Shown here: positions 1 through 11,786 of the stretch, in pieces
How the letters are laid out: every line of letters begins with the position of its first letter
How positions within the stretch are numbered: position 1 is the first letter of the stretch
NCBI GenBank assembly: GCA_932521035.1
Contig: OW051494.1
Location: forward strand, 3,210,001-3,274,000
Direction: 5' to 3'
DNA length: 64,000 nucleotides
Origin: Oscheius dolichura
Taxonomy: Eukaryota > Nematoda > Chromadorea > Rhabditida > Rhabditidae
Translations under genes and position numbers: made by a program
Notes under the pieces: generated by a model
What the model saw: only the letters and a program-made list of their open reading frames with translations
The model's database searches: none
What the model was told of the DNA's origin: nothing

Positions 1-154
1 CCTCCTTCTGTTGACTTACCGGTCCCTTCTATCATGGTTATTGATCATTCACGCGCCTTCTGAACACGCCTCTCTGCCTTTGATCTTTTACTACTCCCCA
101 CGGCAAACATCTGACTCACCGTGTTCGCCTCCCTTTCTGGAGATTTCTCCATCA

Positions 155-230
155 GCTGCACCCGTATAATCTCGGTCTTGAATCTGCCCTTGTACCTTTC
201 CTATCGGCTGCCGAGATTGTACGGGTGTGG
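155..230. repeat. Short foldback: two inverted copies of the CTGCCGAG-N4-TACGGGTGCAG motif
   Basis: The left arm at 157-175 (CACCCGTATAATCTCGG) is nearly the exact reverse complement of the right arm at 211-227 (CCGAGATTGTACGGGTG), with about 35 bases between them. The motif recurs at 27767, 28691-28753, 37918 and in the array at 45.7-46.6 kb. It lies just upstream of the first recognisable par-3 exon. It could be a miniature foldback element or a pseudogene of the structured units near 46 kb. Confidence 0.6.
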
Positions 231-300
231 TGGCCGTCCTCCTTCTCTTGGCATGCCCAACTCTTCTGTCTCTTTCGTTCTGCTCCATCCCGCCTAATTC

Positions 301-3300
301 AGCGTATGTCCCTCCCCAGTCCATGACCACCTACCGTCAGCCGGTTTCCCCCTGGAGCACCACGACCCCCGGCGATAATGTAACGGTATGTCTTTGTCAG
401 GTTGATTCGGATGTGCGTGTCCACCGTTTGGAATGTCTCCGGGACGGGGGAATCCTCGATCCGGACGACCGTATCTGCGATGTTTTTGACGAGACGAAGG
501 ATCAGGTACAGAGATGGCTTCCGCCTTCCCCTGCCACAGATCCCCTTCCCCGACTCGGCCCCTTTCAGATTCTCGCCATTTACGACGAACAATCCCCGAA
601 TGGAAGCGGTCTCGGCAGTAATCAAATAATCTCCCCGGTGCCGTCTTCCTCGTATTCCTCTTTTTCCACAACCAGCACGGGTCTTCCGCTCATGACATCC
701 TCCCCCGTCGCCGGCAGCCGGCAGGGTCCGTTCCTCTCCCCTCATCACCCTATTTTATCCATTTCAGGACCTCGTCCCACTTCTTCCTACTACAGTACCC
801 CTTCTCCCCTCTATTCCGGCCTCGGGCAGTCCGCCTCCATGGACTTCCCCAACGGCTCCCGTGGCTATTCCAATCCTCCTCCCGCATATACCGGGAAGAT
901 TCGGGACAGCGTTGTCGAGGTCAAGAATGCCAACTCCCTTCCTTGTGAGTTGTCCTCTTCCCCGTCTCGTCTACTTGTTCCCTTTCCAGCCAACGGCCTC
1001 ATGGTCTACTCGCCGTCCGATGGGGCCATTGCCAACTCCCCACCGGTGCGGTCCTCTCTGAGGTCTGGCTCCTCCACCCCGAGCAGGACCCATCGAGTCA
1101 CGCTCAGTCCAGGTAGCCTCTTCTACCCAATTAAATATTATACCCTCCTCTAGAAGTGGAGAAGAAGTTGAACAACTCCGAACGATCAACCTCCGGCCGT
1201 TTCGCCCGAAATTCCGCAAGGAAGTCGAGAATCAGCGAATCATTCTACGATGCCCAGGTTTTCCTCTTTCTTCTCCCCCTTTTATTCGAAAAATTAGGAA
1301 AAATTGGAAGAGCTGCGCCACGCGGCTGAGGAGGCTCTGCCCTCGACGGCCACCGGCCGGACGAAGCTTCAATTCTTCGAAGAAGCCCCCAACGAGACGA
1401 TCATCACCTTCGTCGATGATGAACAAACCCCCATGGGGATAGAAGTCAACGGGCTGTTCGACAGCTCGACCGAGAGCAGCTCCCGCCGCCCAGAGAGCAC
1501 TCTCCGTCTGCAGAGTGTGCAGATCACCAGGATAGAGCCAAGTGGCCGGGTTGGCAGAGACGGACGACTCAAACTCGGCGACAGGATACTGGCCATCGAT
1601 GGCCGGCCCGTGTCACAGGTAGTCCTCCCTATTCCTGGCCACTCTTGTCCTCCTTTAGATGTCCATCCACCGGGCACGGGCCTACCTGGCCGATCTCCAG
1701 GAGAAGCCGTCTCCCAGCCTGACTGTCGACCGTCCCATTTCCTCCTTCCAGGTATTCCTAGTTCCCTATTTATTCTATTTATTTTCCCTCCAGGACGAGC
1801 CGTCCCTGGCCGATCGGAATGTCAGTGCCAATTCTTCCCAGCGGAAACTGATCTTATCCGCCCTCCAGAAGGCCAACACGAAGACGATCGGGCAGACGAT
1901 CCAGGTGGAACTGACCAAAAGTAGGATACACCTTTGGTTGTGTACTAGAATAATTACTAGGTCCTGCCGGGTTCGGCTTCACAGTGACGGGAAGAGAAAC
2001 GGCCGACGGCGAGAGGCTCTTCTACATCGGGACAGTCAAACCCAATGGGGTCGCCTTGGGCCATCTGAGGGCAGGAGATCGCCTCCTTGAGGTGGGGATT
2101 CATCCATGGGGAAGACAGAATAGTTTAGATAAACGGAGAGAAGACATCCGACCTGACACAGCCAGAGGTGGTAGATCGGCTGAAAAGGGCCCGGGTCGGG
2201 GAGACCGTGGGCTTTTTAGTCGCAAGAGTAGAGGAGGACGACAAGGAGGATAAGGAACCCGCCGAGCCGACAGTGGAAAAGACGAAAACTGATCAGGCAG
2301 GCTGTTTCCAGTTCTCTAACCTGGTGGAATTTAGGCGGCAGACGTGGAGGAACACGAATATGTAATCCCGCTGAACAGTACGGGCAGTGCCGGGCTGGGA
2401 ATCCGATTAAAGGCGAGGGTCACGATCCGCTCCGATAAATCCCGAGAAGATTGCGGCATTTTTGTCAAATCTGTGAGTCGTCCTCCCTTGTTTTTGAGCC
2501 TTCCTTCTCCAGGTGTTGACGGGAGGAGCAGCTGACAAAGACAATCGACTGCGGGTGGACGACCGCATCATCGCCATCGAGGACATCCCCCTGGACGAGG
2601 ACTCCAACGCCGAGGCCAGTCTGAAGATCTCCGGCTGCTTTAAAACCCTCGGCCCGTCGGTGCATTCCGTCAAGTGAGTACCGTAACCCGTCCAGAGGAA
2701 GAACAGTGCCCATTCAGGCTTCGCATCCAAAGGAAGAAGTTTCCTTTGGACCGGCCGATAACAGTGGAGCAGGACGGTCATTCGCAAGCCATAACGGCGA
2801 CGCCGTCTCCAATTTCCCTCGGTTTCAGTCAGACCTCCGAGGAGAAGAGATCCTCCACGGCCAGCGACATCCGAGGGGACGAGATGGAGCTGGCCTCGTC
2901 GGACATCTTCGACCGCGAGGCCCCGACGAGGAAGAGTATAAGCGAGAAGCGCGGCATGGGCAGTACCAACGACCCCAGCCATCTGCGCCTTTTCCAGGAC
3001 ATCAAACACCAGCGGCAGACCAGTGGTGAGTAGCCCTTGCCATCCTCCCGGTAGAGACAGTGCTCCAGCTCCCCCGGTGTCCTCCTCCCCCGTCGTCTCC
3101 TCCGCTAGAAGTGCTTCCCAGCGAGCAGCTGCCCGTGCCCGAAGTCACTCTGTCCATCCCCGATCTCCCCCGGCTCAATCACAAACGCTTCTCCCACCCC
3201 CAGCTAACGGTAGCCTATCCTCCACTTGGAATATTAGAATGTATACTGTTTAGAACTGGGTGGCCGACGGTCGCTAAGCATGGAAAGCATCAACCAGGCC

Positions 3301-4452
3301 CTGCCGAAGGACAGGAAAGATCCATCTCCACATCCCTATCCTCCCGGGACGGAGATTACTGTAGAGAGGAGGGAGAGCAACGTGAACCGGGACAGACAGC
3401 GCCGAAAGAGTGTTGGCAGGTACCGTAACCACCTGTCCTCCTTTTAAATTTGATATTTTAGCACGGTAAAAAGTTGGTTTGGCTTTTCAAAGGAGCCGGC
3501 GGCCGACCATTCGGATGGCAGTCGACACGAGACATCCAGACAGGAGGAGGAGGACCGGCGCCGGGTACAGGCCCACTACAACCGACTACGTCAGCAGGAA
3601 GCCGCGGCCAACAGGAACTTCTCGATGGGCAGTGTGCCCCCGAGGGAGACCCCTCACGCCGAGGGCCCCTTCCACCCACAGGTAGGGGAGATCGCTGGTC
3701 TATTAGAGAGACGGGGTGTGGTAGTCCGTCGGTCAGAATACATTGCAGCTACCGTCTCCTGAACAGCCTCTAATCATAGCAAATTCGCGATTCTACGCTA
3801 GTCAAAGGGCTAGGTAAAACTCAGCTATTTTATCTGTCGCTTGTATCACTCAATCCTCCTTTTATCCTCTGTTTGTCTCGCACGAATCAGCACTGGAAAT
3901 AGGGCCTATCCTGAGAAATATTAGCCCTCTGTTGCCATGAGAATATCCATAAAAAGGGAAGAATGAAGCATGTTCAGCACGCGGCCATCTCAAACTACTA
4001 CGACTACGAACTCTACGATCGCTACCAGGCCCACCGGTACCCCGAAGAGAAGTCCTCCTCCTCCGCCTCCACCACCCGCCGTCCCCTACCGCCGCCCTAT
4101 CACAACTCATTTTCCAGGTGGGATATCTGTTCCGGTAGTTTTCTAAATTCTTATTTACAGTGGAAAACCAGCAGCCTATATGCAACCAGGGGCCCACTCC
4201 CCTTATGCGGAAGACCGTTCCCTGCCGAGGCGAGCAGCCCCCGATTATTACCACATGTTCAACTCCTGGTTCGCATACAGCGGCGGAGGGGCCATGGGTG
4301 CCGCCCCGGTCATCAAAGTCGCATATGGAAACCAGGCAGATCGAGGAGCAGGCAAACAGAACGAGACTGGACAACAATGGAGCCGATCGTCACAGCTTTA
4401 TCAACAAGCAGAGCCATCGCAACTCTACGCTAATCACTTTTCCCACCACTAG
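301..4452 (+). CDS. par-3: Partitioning-defective protein 3 (PAR-3) homologue, multi-exon, 5' end probably incomplete
   Basis: Cell-polarity scaffold that assembles PAR-6 and aPKC at the cortex. The N-terminal oligomerisation domain is partly seen at 400-600 (VRVHRLECLRDGGILDPDD, then after an intron ILAIYDEQSPN). Three PDZ domains follow: PDZ1 at about 1390-1920 (RLKLGDRILAIDGRPV), PDZ2 at 1960-2100 (GFGFTVTGRETADGERLFY), PDZ3 at 2360-2680 (LGIRLKARV, VDDRIIAIEDIPLDED). Two aPKC-type motifs follow: TRKSISEKRG near 2930 and GRRSLSMESINQA near 3265, matching the two halves of the conserved CR3 region. The basic segment VKSWFGFSKEP near 3470 and a Tyr/Pro-rich tail end at 4452. The start of the oligomerisation domain (normally MKVTV..) was not found, so a first exon probably lies before the window. 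It is convergent with EIF1AD, 79 bases away. Confidence 0.9.
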
Positions 4453-4531
4453 GTCAGTACACAAATTGCAAATGGGGTAAATACATTTTTATTAATGTTA
4501 GAAAATACAAAGCTCATAAACAATACGGCAT

Positions 4532-5221
4532 TTAGTTATTTGATGGAGCAAGCGCGCGATTAGGGTTATAGTGAGCGTCGATATCTTCATCAGATTCGGA
4601 ATTTTCATAAAGTTCTTCATCAGTGGCGCTTGCCTCGTCCTCGTTATCATCGCTATCGCTGTAAATTTTAAATGTAATTAAATAACAAAATAAAATACCT
4701 GGGCGGTAGCATGTCTTCATCGATCATTGGATGGCCCCCTTTTGCACCTCTTTTCGAGTCGCGAGTCATTTGGTCTGCATTTTCTTCAAAATATTCTGGC
4801 CATTTTTTCATCTCGCGAATGTACAGTACGTTTTCTTCATCCAACACATGCTCAATTTCTCCTTTTACCTATAAGAATTTTTCTGAGCGAAAGGATACTA
4901 GCTTTAACAAAGAAAATTGAGAATTAGGTGGATTACCTTGTCGCCTTCATCAATGGCTCGTACAACAACAAACTGTCCTCTTCGAATCCAAACAGCTTTG
5001 CGAAATTTTTGTGGCATGCTGACAACATAGGTATTTCCACATTGATCTTCGATTTCATGTAGATTATTTCCACGCGCAGCTTTCACTTGAGCTATGATGT
5101 CACCGTCAGCAGGAAGATACATTTCAGATTCAACCTAAAAAATTACCTGTAATTGAAAAGAAAGCAAAAATGTAAAACAAACCTGATTAGTCACGAAACG
5201 ACGTTTGCTGGCCACAGACAT
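4532..5221 (-). CDS. eif1ad: EIF1AD-like S1/OB-fold RNA-binding protein
   Basis: Translation starts MSVASKRRFVTNQ at 5221, continues after an intron as VESEMYLPADGDIIAQV and GNNLHEIEDQCGNTYVVSMP, then PQKFRKAVWIRRGQFVVV, and ends in an acidic tail (SDDNEDEASATDEELYENS). This is the EIF1AD arrangement: a short basic N-terminus, an eIF1A-like OB domain over roughly residues 15-90, and an acidic C-terminus. It differs from eIF1A itself, which lacks the MSVASKRR start and has a different tail. The family is a nuclear RNA-binding protein; some members act in late 40S maturation. Three to four short introns. No acceptor is seen directly before the ATG, unlike most genes here. Confidence 0.88.
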
Positions 5222-5366
5222 TCTCAGCAGGCCCAATAAAAACTAGGATACTTTGTCAATACGACTTATATGCCTTGTTAATTTTTTCTTCAGCTTGTGG
5301 GTTGAAAACGAAAATCAAATTCGACCGCGAGGCTCAGGCCTGACGATCGACACTGAAAATGTCAAA

Positions 5367-5888
5367 ATGAACAAGGATATTTTTGAATTTGTTGAAGGAA
5401 TCTATGCAGAGAGTCAGCAAAGAAAGATAAATCAATATCAACTTGAAAAAGAATAAAGTAAAAGAAAAAATTGGGGAAAGAGAGAAGCGAAACATTTTTG
5501 GGGGAAGAATGACTGAACTGGTACCGTATCCAACAGCGTGCGAACTAAAACCACGCCCTCGCGTATCCTACGTATTTTGTGGTCTCCAATTCATTTTCAT
5601 ATTTTCAGATTCGCCTTCGCCCCTTCCACATCTTCACCAATTGCCTCTACCGGACGGGTCTCCATTCGTGCTCGCAAAAACAAATCCAAAGAACCCATAT
5701 CAGCCTCTTCCGCCGTTCCCCAACCTCCCTCACGATTTGAAACTGCTATAGACACCCCTTCCCCCGAATATTGTGAGATATGGAATCAATGGAATATTCG
5801 CACAGGTGCTAGCCTCCCTGCCAGACGGCCACAACGTTCACGACCTCGATTGAATCAGACGATTTTCGAAGCCACAGCACATGGGTGA
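5367..5888 (+). CDS. Possible small gene of unknown function, exon structure unresolved
   Basis: A clear acceptor (TTTTTTCTTCAG) ends at 5294. Downstream, a short ORF begins MNKDIFEFVEGIYAESQQ at 5367 and stops near 5456. A second open stretch follows another acceptor at 5608 and runs to 5888; it contains SRFETAIDTPSPEYCEIWN and a basic end (ARRPQRSRPRLNQ). I could not find a splice that joins the two in frame, so they may be two short genes, or one gene with a missed exon. No family recognised. It diverges from EIF1AD, whose start is at 5221. Confidence 0.3.
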
Positions 5889-6292
5889 ATCTTACTTGTT
5901 TACAGCCTTTCATTTGCCCCCTATCGTCCTCGTATAACGATACTTTTCTCAAAGTGCCATTGTTTGCATCAAATTTCCAAAAATTAGTAAAAATATATAT
6001 CGATAAATATTTTTCCTCGACTTCCAAAATGTAATGTATGCAAAAGTTTGAAGTTTGCGGAAATTTAACGCGTTTACATCAAAACTTACCGTCAAAGACG
6101 GTGTGACTCTTTGCAATAAATAGGTGTACCGTGTTAAATTCTTCTTACAACTGAAAAACAGAAATCAGGAATACTTACTAGCGTCCGATTCATTTAGTTT
6201 GACTCAGTTTCATGTTTAGATCGATATAAATAATGTTAGTCGAGTATTTACAGCACAATAATAGTAAATAAAATGAGTATATATATATATAT
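5889..6292. other. AT-rich intergenic stretch, no gene seen
   Basis: About 400 AT-rich bases between the small + strand candidate and the stop codon of the LRAT gene. It holds a short (TA)n run near 6280. No convincing reading frame or RNA was seen. Confidence 0.6.
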
Positions 6293-7060
6293 CAGAAAAA
6301 ACGAAAATTAGTAGAAAACCTCCGGTGTAAGAATTGGCTAACAGTGGTAGAGGTTACAGCAAAAAGAAGGCCGGCACCTATAGCCAATCCTGGGTTCATG
6401 CCGACAGCTAAGAATGACGAAAGAACAATACTTTTAGCAGCAACGGCCTAATTTTTTAAATTAAATAAATTAAAACAAAAAAAACCTGTGAACTTATTTT
6501 ATTTCCATAACGGCAGTATTTACAAAAATGCTCACAATTATTTGTGACAATATTGTAGTCTCCTGAGCCCAACTGAAAAATATTATTAGTGAGTATATAA
6601 ACAATCACGTTACCTTTTGCGTTGCTCTTTCAACGATAATACTAGGTGGAAAAGGTCGATGAGTACTATCCAAGCTGTTATTAATCCTGACAAGATCGTC
6701 ACCAGCTGTATCTTCTAGTGTATCACATCGCACCTCCGCATATTGAGATCCATTTAATATTTTTGAAAATCCAGCGATAGAATCTTTCACTCTCCGCCCA
6801 TCCGTAAAAAGTTCAAAATCACCGTCAGGGGTGGAGATATGAACTACCCGTGGTGTTCCTTCTAGTTTTCCCATATAAATAGCCCAGTGCTGGAATAAAA
6901 ATTATATGCACTAGTAATTAAAACTAACTGTATACATTCTACGTTTTGCTTTTCCTACGCGTACTGTTCTTCGAAATTCCAAAAGGTCTCCCCGCTCAAT
7001 TCCAGGAAGAATATCCTCTACAGAGAGCCATTCGCTTACCAACTGCCCAACTTCCAACAT
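6293..7060 (-). CDS. LRAT/PLAAT-type (HRAS-like suppressor) acyltransferase with C-terminal membrane segment
   Basis: NlpC/P60-superfamily LRAT-domain protein. It starts MLEVGQLVSEWLSVEDILPG at 7060 and continues ERGDLLEFRR. After a 40-base intron comes HWAIYMGK..RVVHIS, with the catalytic histidine of the family's HW motif. The nucleophile motif NNCEHFCKYCRYG follows near 6505-6540. The last exon (AVAAKSIVLSSFLAVGMNPGLA onward) is hydrophobic and ends in a short basic tail, so the protein is probably tail-anchored. Known members are phospholipase A1/2 or N-acyltransferases acting on phospholipids. The ATG is preceded by an acceptor (ATTAATATCAG); reading the ORF further upstream gives a spurious hydrophobic leader that includes intron-like sequence. 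The gene lies 163 bases downstream of INTS11 on the same strand, so it may be co-transcribed. Confidence 0.85.
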
Positions 7061-7223
7061 GCTGCTGTATCCTGATATTAATAATAAAATAAGCAAAAGG
7101 GCGGAACAAACATGCAATATGTCAAATAAAAAAGTATTATTGGGAAATCCCATGATAAAAAGGATAAAACTAAAGAATGTACAAAATATTTACTTTTTTT
7201 AACAGTATTACAATGAGATCATT

Positions 7224-9632
7224 CTAAACTGCGAGAAGGGAGCGCACCGTCTGCACAACATGGGGTAGATATTCTTCGCGACTTTCTTCCCAAACAATCT
7301 CCACCTACAACGATATAATGCACAAAAAAATGATTATGGTAGTAATCCATATAAATAATAAAATTGAAGAGTAAAATACCTCGGAACCATTACTATCCAA
7401 CTTTATAACGCATAACTCTCCATGGAACATTTCGATTCCATCCTTTTTATGTTGTAATTCAGGATCGACACTTTGTAATTTATGTTCCAATTGTTCCCAA
7501 TTCATTGTCATGTTACCAGCGATAATTTCTGATTGAGTAATAAAATGTATGGGTAACTCCAATGTTTTCGCAACAGTATCTAATGAAACAACCTGTGGCC
7601 CTGCCTGTAAACTAAACGTTTAGAACATAAAGGTATAATAACCTCTTTTGTTACGATTAAAGCAGCGCTGAAAGGACAATGTCTTTTAGATGGTGTAGGA
7701 TCAAGGGATATAGATCGCTCAATCACTTCTATAGGTACTTCAATTTCCAGCTTTGTGTCTCCGGGAATAACGACTGTTTCTCCATTTGCTGGCATATGAA
7801 CGGGAATTTTAAATTCCTTCCTAACTTTGTCTGAAAAAATATGCGAAATTTTTTAATTGATACCTCCAAGAAACTCCATTTTAGCAGCTTCACCATGAAC
7901 AAACATTACGTGACGGCACTGAGTCTGACGAATTAGCTAGAAGTTCAAAAATATAAAAAAATAAATAAGGTTTACCTCCATAATTCCTTTAGCATCTGCA
8001 TGCGCACTAAAAGACATATATTCCACGCCGATATTAATGTCATGATTTTTTCCATCAATTTCTACTCGTTTCATCCCACCGATAACTTTGGCTCCAACTG
8101 TACCAGCAACGCAATAACCTAATAAATAAATTTTTTTAAAACTAATCAGCACCAAGCACCAGGCATAATGATCATATTTTTGCTGTCCCCGCACCACTTT
8201 TTGAAAACCTTCAGTGACTGTCCTCCGTGAAGCATTCCTAAACAAATTTATTGTTCAATAATTATAAAACTGAACCAGGGGTTGAAAAAAGCACCATTGG
8301 GCCAGGCATATCTTCAGCATTCCGTTCTAATGCTTTTATATGTTTAAAGTCAAATTGATTGCGTTCGACAAATCCATTTTTGATTTTTTCATTCGTCCAA
8401 TTAATAAAAAGGCGATAATACTGTATAGAGTTGCAAATTTATATAGGTATGGCTTACTTCTCTGGCACGTTCTGCCAAACCTTGTGAAAAATAAACTGGA
8501 AATTTCAGATCCATCCGTTCCCAGTATTGCTCAAGCAAAATACACAATTCTTGCGCTCGACCTAGGGCAAAAACAGGAATAAGTACCTGAAAAAAAACAC
8601 ATGACTAGAGAAAATACTGAATTTACTTTTCCTCCTGACATGACAGTGTCGTGCACTTTTCTAAGAAAATCACGCTCCCTTGCCCTCTTCGAGTCACGAA
8701 TGGTGGTTGCATAGGTGGACTCGGAAATTAGAAGATCCGGTCTGATACCAGGGAGTACTCGGGCTGCTCCTAGATGTCTATCTGGCGTCATATTGTAATC
8801 TCCTGAAACTAGTGTTGTAAGCAGTATAAATGCACACCTGTGTAAAGAATACATTGTTTTCCAACGCGTATTTCAATCATAGCAGCACCTAATACATGCC
8901 CAGCATAAAAAGCACGAATTGAAAGTTCTTCATCGACATCGATAGTTTCATGCAAATTTATGGCAATAACCTAGAATTATGAAATAGGCAAAATTCACAA
9001 TAAAAAGTACCTTTTTCATACAGTTTTTTATGTTTATTGATGTGAAGAAGTTGGTGTCACCTTTAAATTCTGTTTGAACTTTACGGTAGTCTTCCTAAAT
9101 GCACATTATCTAAAAATATACAAAGCAAGTTACCAAAAGAACCGGCACAATTGCTTTTGTTGGATATGTCATGTATATTGGTCCATCATATCCAACAACT
9201 TCGCTCATATGCGGAAGAGAGCCACAATGATCAAGATGAAAATGGGAAATAATAACACAATCCAGAAATTCGGTTAGTCTATTAGTACCGCTGATGTATC
9301 TGCAAAGAAATTTAGATAATAGAAAATTACTATTAGTAATAAACAGATTGGAAAATTAGTCTCGTAGTTACCGCCCATTCCTTTTCCTTTATGGGTATTT
9401 AGTGTCACCTATTGCCCAAAAAAAAGTAGCTTACGAAAAATCTGGAAACCTTCTTTCGTCTTGATAGCCCATATGCATTCCACAATCAAGCATAACATTT
9501 TTACCACCAATTGAAACCAAAATGCACGACCTCCCGACATCTTGCCCAGCTCCAAGGGGTACAACCTAAATTTATAAGCGTATCTGAAAAGACATAAAAA
9601 AAATTACATACCCGTATTTCAGGTGCAGCCAT
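7224..9632 (-). CDS. ints11: Integrator complex subunit 11 (CPSF73-like RNA endonuclease)
   Basis: Catalytic endonuclease of the Integrator complex, which cleaves snRNA 3' ends and nascent transcripts in the nucleus. It starts [20 protein letters not shown] at 9632. The metallo-beta-lactamase motif [14 protein letters not shown] is intact, followed by [28 protein letters not shown] and the beta-CASP segment [30 protein letters not shown] and [11 protein letters not shown] follow near the C-terminal part. The MPEIR-like start, TPDRHLGAA and ATTIRDSKR fit INTS11 rather than CPSF3. The gene has many short introns. A TATAAAA on this strand at 9680-9686 lies about 50 bases upstream of the ATG, and no acceptor is obvious before it, so this may be the first gene of an operon with the LRAT gene. 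Confidence 0.93.
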
Positions 9633-10141
9633 GATGGTCCTTCCGAGTTACGGCGTGGAGTTAAAGTCTTATTTCGAAATTTTATAGCCCAATTAGATTC
9701 TTAGTCGTGCTTCAAGCTTCTGAAAAATTATAAAGTTCAAATCGCGATAAAAAAATTCCAGTGAAATGAGTGGCTCGCAGTTGAAACGTGCACGTTTGCA
9801 TATTTACTCTTATATATACAATGATGTCCGTTTGCTTACTTATTGACCTATGAATGCGATTCATCTGTAAGCGGACAAAACCATATGAAATAAAACGACT
9901 ACATCTCACCAAGATGTTATTAATTGCTTGACAAACAAAAGGAATGATTGTAAACTACTCAAAAATATTGGCATAAAACGTTGAGAAAGACGGAGAGAAG
10001 TTTTTTATGATATACAATTAGTGAGCTAGCGCCACTAGTAAAACAAACGACAAGTATGACTAAAGTGAGAAAAAACATATAGAAAAAGGTTGTATTTGTG
10101 TTATTGAGCAGAGATATCACACGGCGTTCTTCTTCATCCCA
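9633..10141. promoter_or_regulatory. Intergenic region upstream of INTS11 with TATA-like box
   Basis: About 500 AT-rich bases between the PP2C stop and the INTS11 start. On the minus strand, GGGCTATAAAAT at about 9680-9689 sits about 50 bases before the INTS11 ATG, with ATTGGG immediately upstream resembling an inverted CCAAT box. Nothing else recognised. Confidence 0.35.
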
Positions 10142-11786
10142 CTAAGCACTGAACTCTGCAGGTGGCTTCTCTTCTTCGGAGGCTGTGACAGCCTGATCAT
10201 CTTCAATTTGTACAACAGATGGGGAGGTTTGAGGAGTTATAAAGGTATCTTTTTCTCCTGAGCGACCTGCTATGTCAATGGTAGTCTACAAAAGGAATAG
10301 ATAAAATTGTCTAACATATATTTACCGGAAACTGCTCTTCCTTTTTAGGTGCATCAGTTACAGCCTTTGGCCTTTTACAACGCACAACTGCGGAATCAAA
10401 ATCTTTACCGTGGAGAAGTACAACTAATACGACCTGAACTATCGTAAAACCACAATACGAATACTCAGGTTATGAAAATGAGAAAAAACTAACGGTCATG
10501 TTATCGCAGCCAAGTCCACCCATTTGGCAATCAGGAGCCAAACACCGTGTTAGCAATTCTTCGCATATCTTAACCGGCATTGTTATGTAACCAGGAAAAA
10601 TTCCCAACTGTTTGTGGGTCTCTTCTTTCTGCTAGTCGACCCCTAACAAAATCTACCACTTCTTCATTACTGAGCACATCCCAAATACCATCGCATGCTA
10701 GAAGAATAAATTCGTGGTCTTCTGTGATCTCATCTATAACGATATCCGGAAATGCTGAAAACATGCAAGTGAAACGCTGCGATTAATACAACACCGGTTA
10801 CTATCTGCTCCTCCGCTGATTTGCTCTCATTTCGCTTGAAGCAAAAATCCCCAAGAGCACGGGAAAGAGCAAGATTACCATTAACTCTGTTAAACTCGAC
10901 CCAGCCTCCGGCAGCAACAATTCTTCTAGCCTGAAAATTGCTGTTGAAAACAAAGTAAAAGTACAGCAGACTTTTTTTAGCTCATAATTAATCTATAATT
11001 TACAGAGGAAGCGATATATTAAAAGTAAACTGTTAAAAAATTTGATTAAATTTTTCTGGCAACTAATAAGTTATCATTCATACAAATTATAGAATTACCT
11101 CATTTTCATGAGCTGGTTTATGGTCAAAAGAAAGAGGACGAGCTTCTCCTTTGACAGAAACAACAGCACGAGAATCACCAACATTTCCTGCAATGCTATA
11201 CATTAAACGTAATTCAAAAAGAAAATACCACAGTAGATTTTCTTATCTTTAATCACAACAACAACAGCCGTTGTTCCCGAGACATCGTCTTTCATTTCTT
11301 GATCTTGTCTCATTTGTTCATCAAGAGCAAGGAATCCCTTTTCTAATGCCTTGATCACATCACCATCCGCTTTAAGAACAAAAATACATTGCAACTTTAG
11401 CAGTAACTTACAATATTCTTTCTGCTGAAGTATCTGTTTGTGAAGGTTAATACCTGCATATTGTGAAACCTGAAATATTTATACATGAAAGCGGAGAGAA
11501 AAAAATATGTTCTTTTGCCATAAGAACTTCAAAAAACATTTTCTGAAACGTACTCTAGGACCGCCGTGCCCATCGTATACAGCAAAAAAGGCACACTGAG
11601 GGTCATCGGGCAACGATAGGAGGTGAGTATGCGCGTCTTCCATATCTGAAAAAAATAGCATTAAAAAATACAAATTAGCTTACTTATCCGCCATCCTTGC
11701 ATACAACTTGAAGCAACCATATATTGGGAATCTGCGCATGTAGCTGATTGTTTCGTAGTTACAGGCTCACTTAACGTTTGACCCAT
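10142..11786 (-). CDS. ppm-2: PP2C-family Ser/Thr phosphatase, ppm-2-like
   Basis: Metal-dependent phosphatase. It begins MGQTLSEPVTTKQSATCAD at 11786, a myristoylation-type MG start, closely matching C. elegans ppm-2 as I remember it. PP2C motifs in order: CMQGWRI / DMEDAHTHLLSLPDD, FFAVYDGHGG, DDVSGTTAVVV, GDSRAVVSVKGEARPLSFDH, ARRIVAAGGWVEFNRVNGNL, ALSRALGDF, FILLACDGIWDVLSNEEVV and the final metal-binding MGGLGCDNMTVVLV. The aspartates of the VYDGHGG, CDGIWD and GCDNMT motifs are present. A Pro/Glu-rich tail (EEEKPPAEFSA) ends at 10142. A TTTCTTTCAG acceptor ends two bases before the ATG, consistent with trans-splicing or a 5'-UTR intron; open sequence upstream of it is not coding. Confidence 0.92.

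Noticed and set aside
2407-3009. 200-codon minus-strand ORF
   Set aside because: It lies entirely over par-3 PDZ3 and downstream exons and has no domain of its own; it is a shadow of the coding strand.
6911-7153. Signal-peptide-like start of the LRAT gene (MGFPNNTFLFDILHV...)
   Set aside because: It includes an AT-rich stretch ending in ATTAATATCAG, a splice acceptor; the real start is more likely the ATG at 7060.
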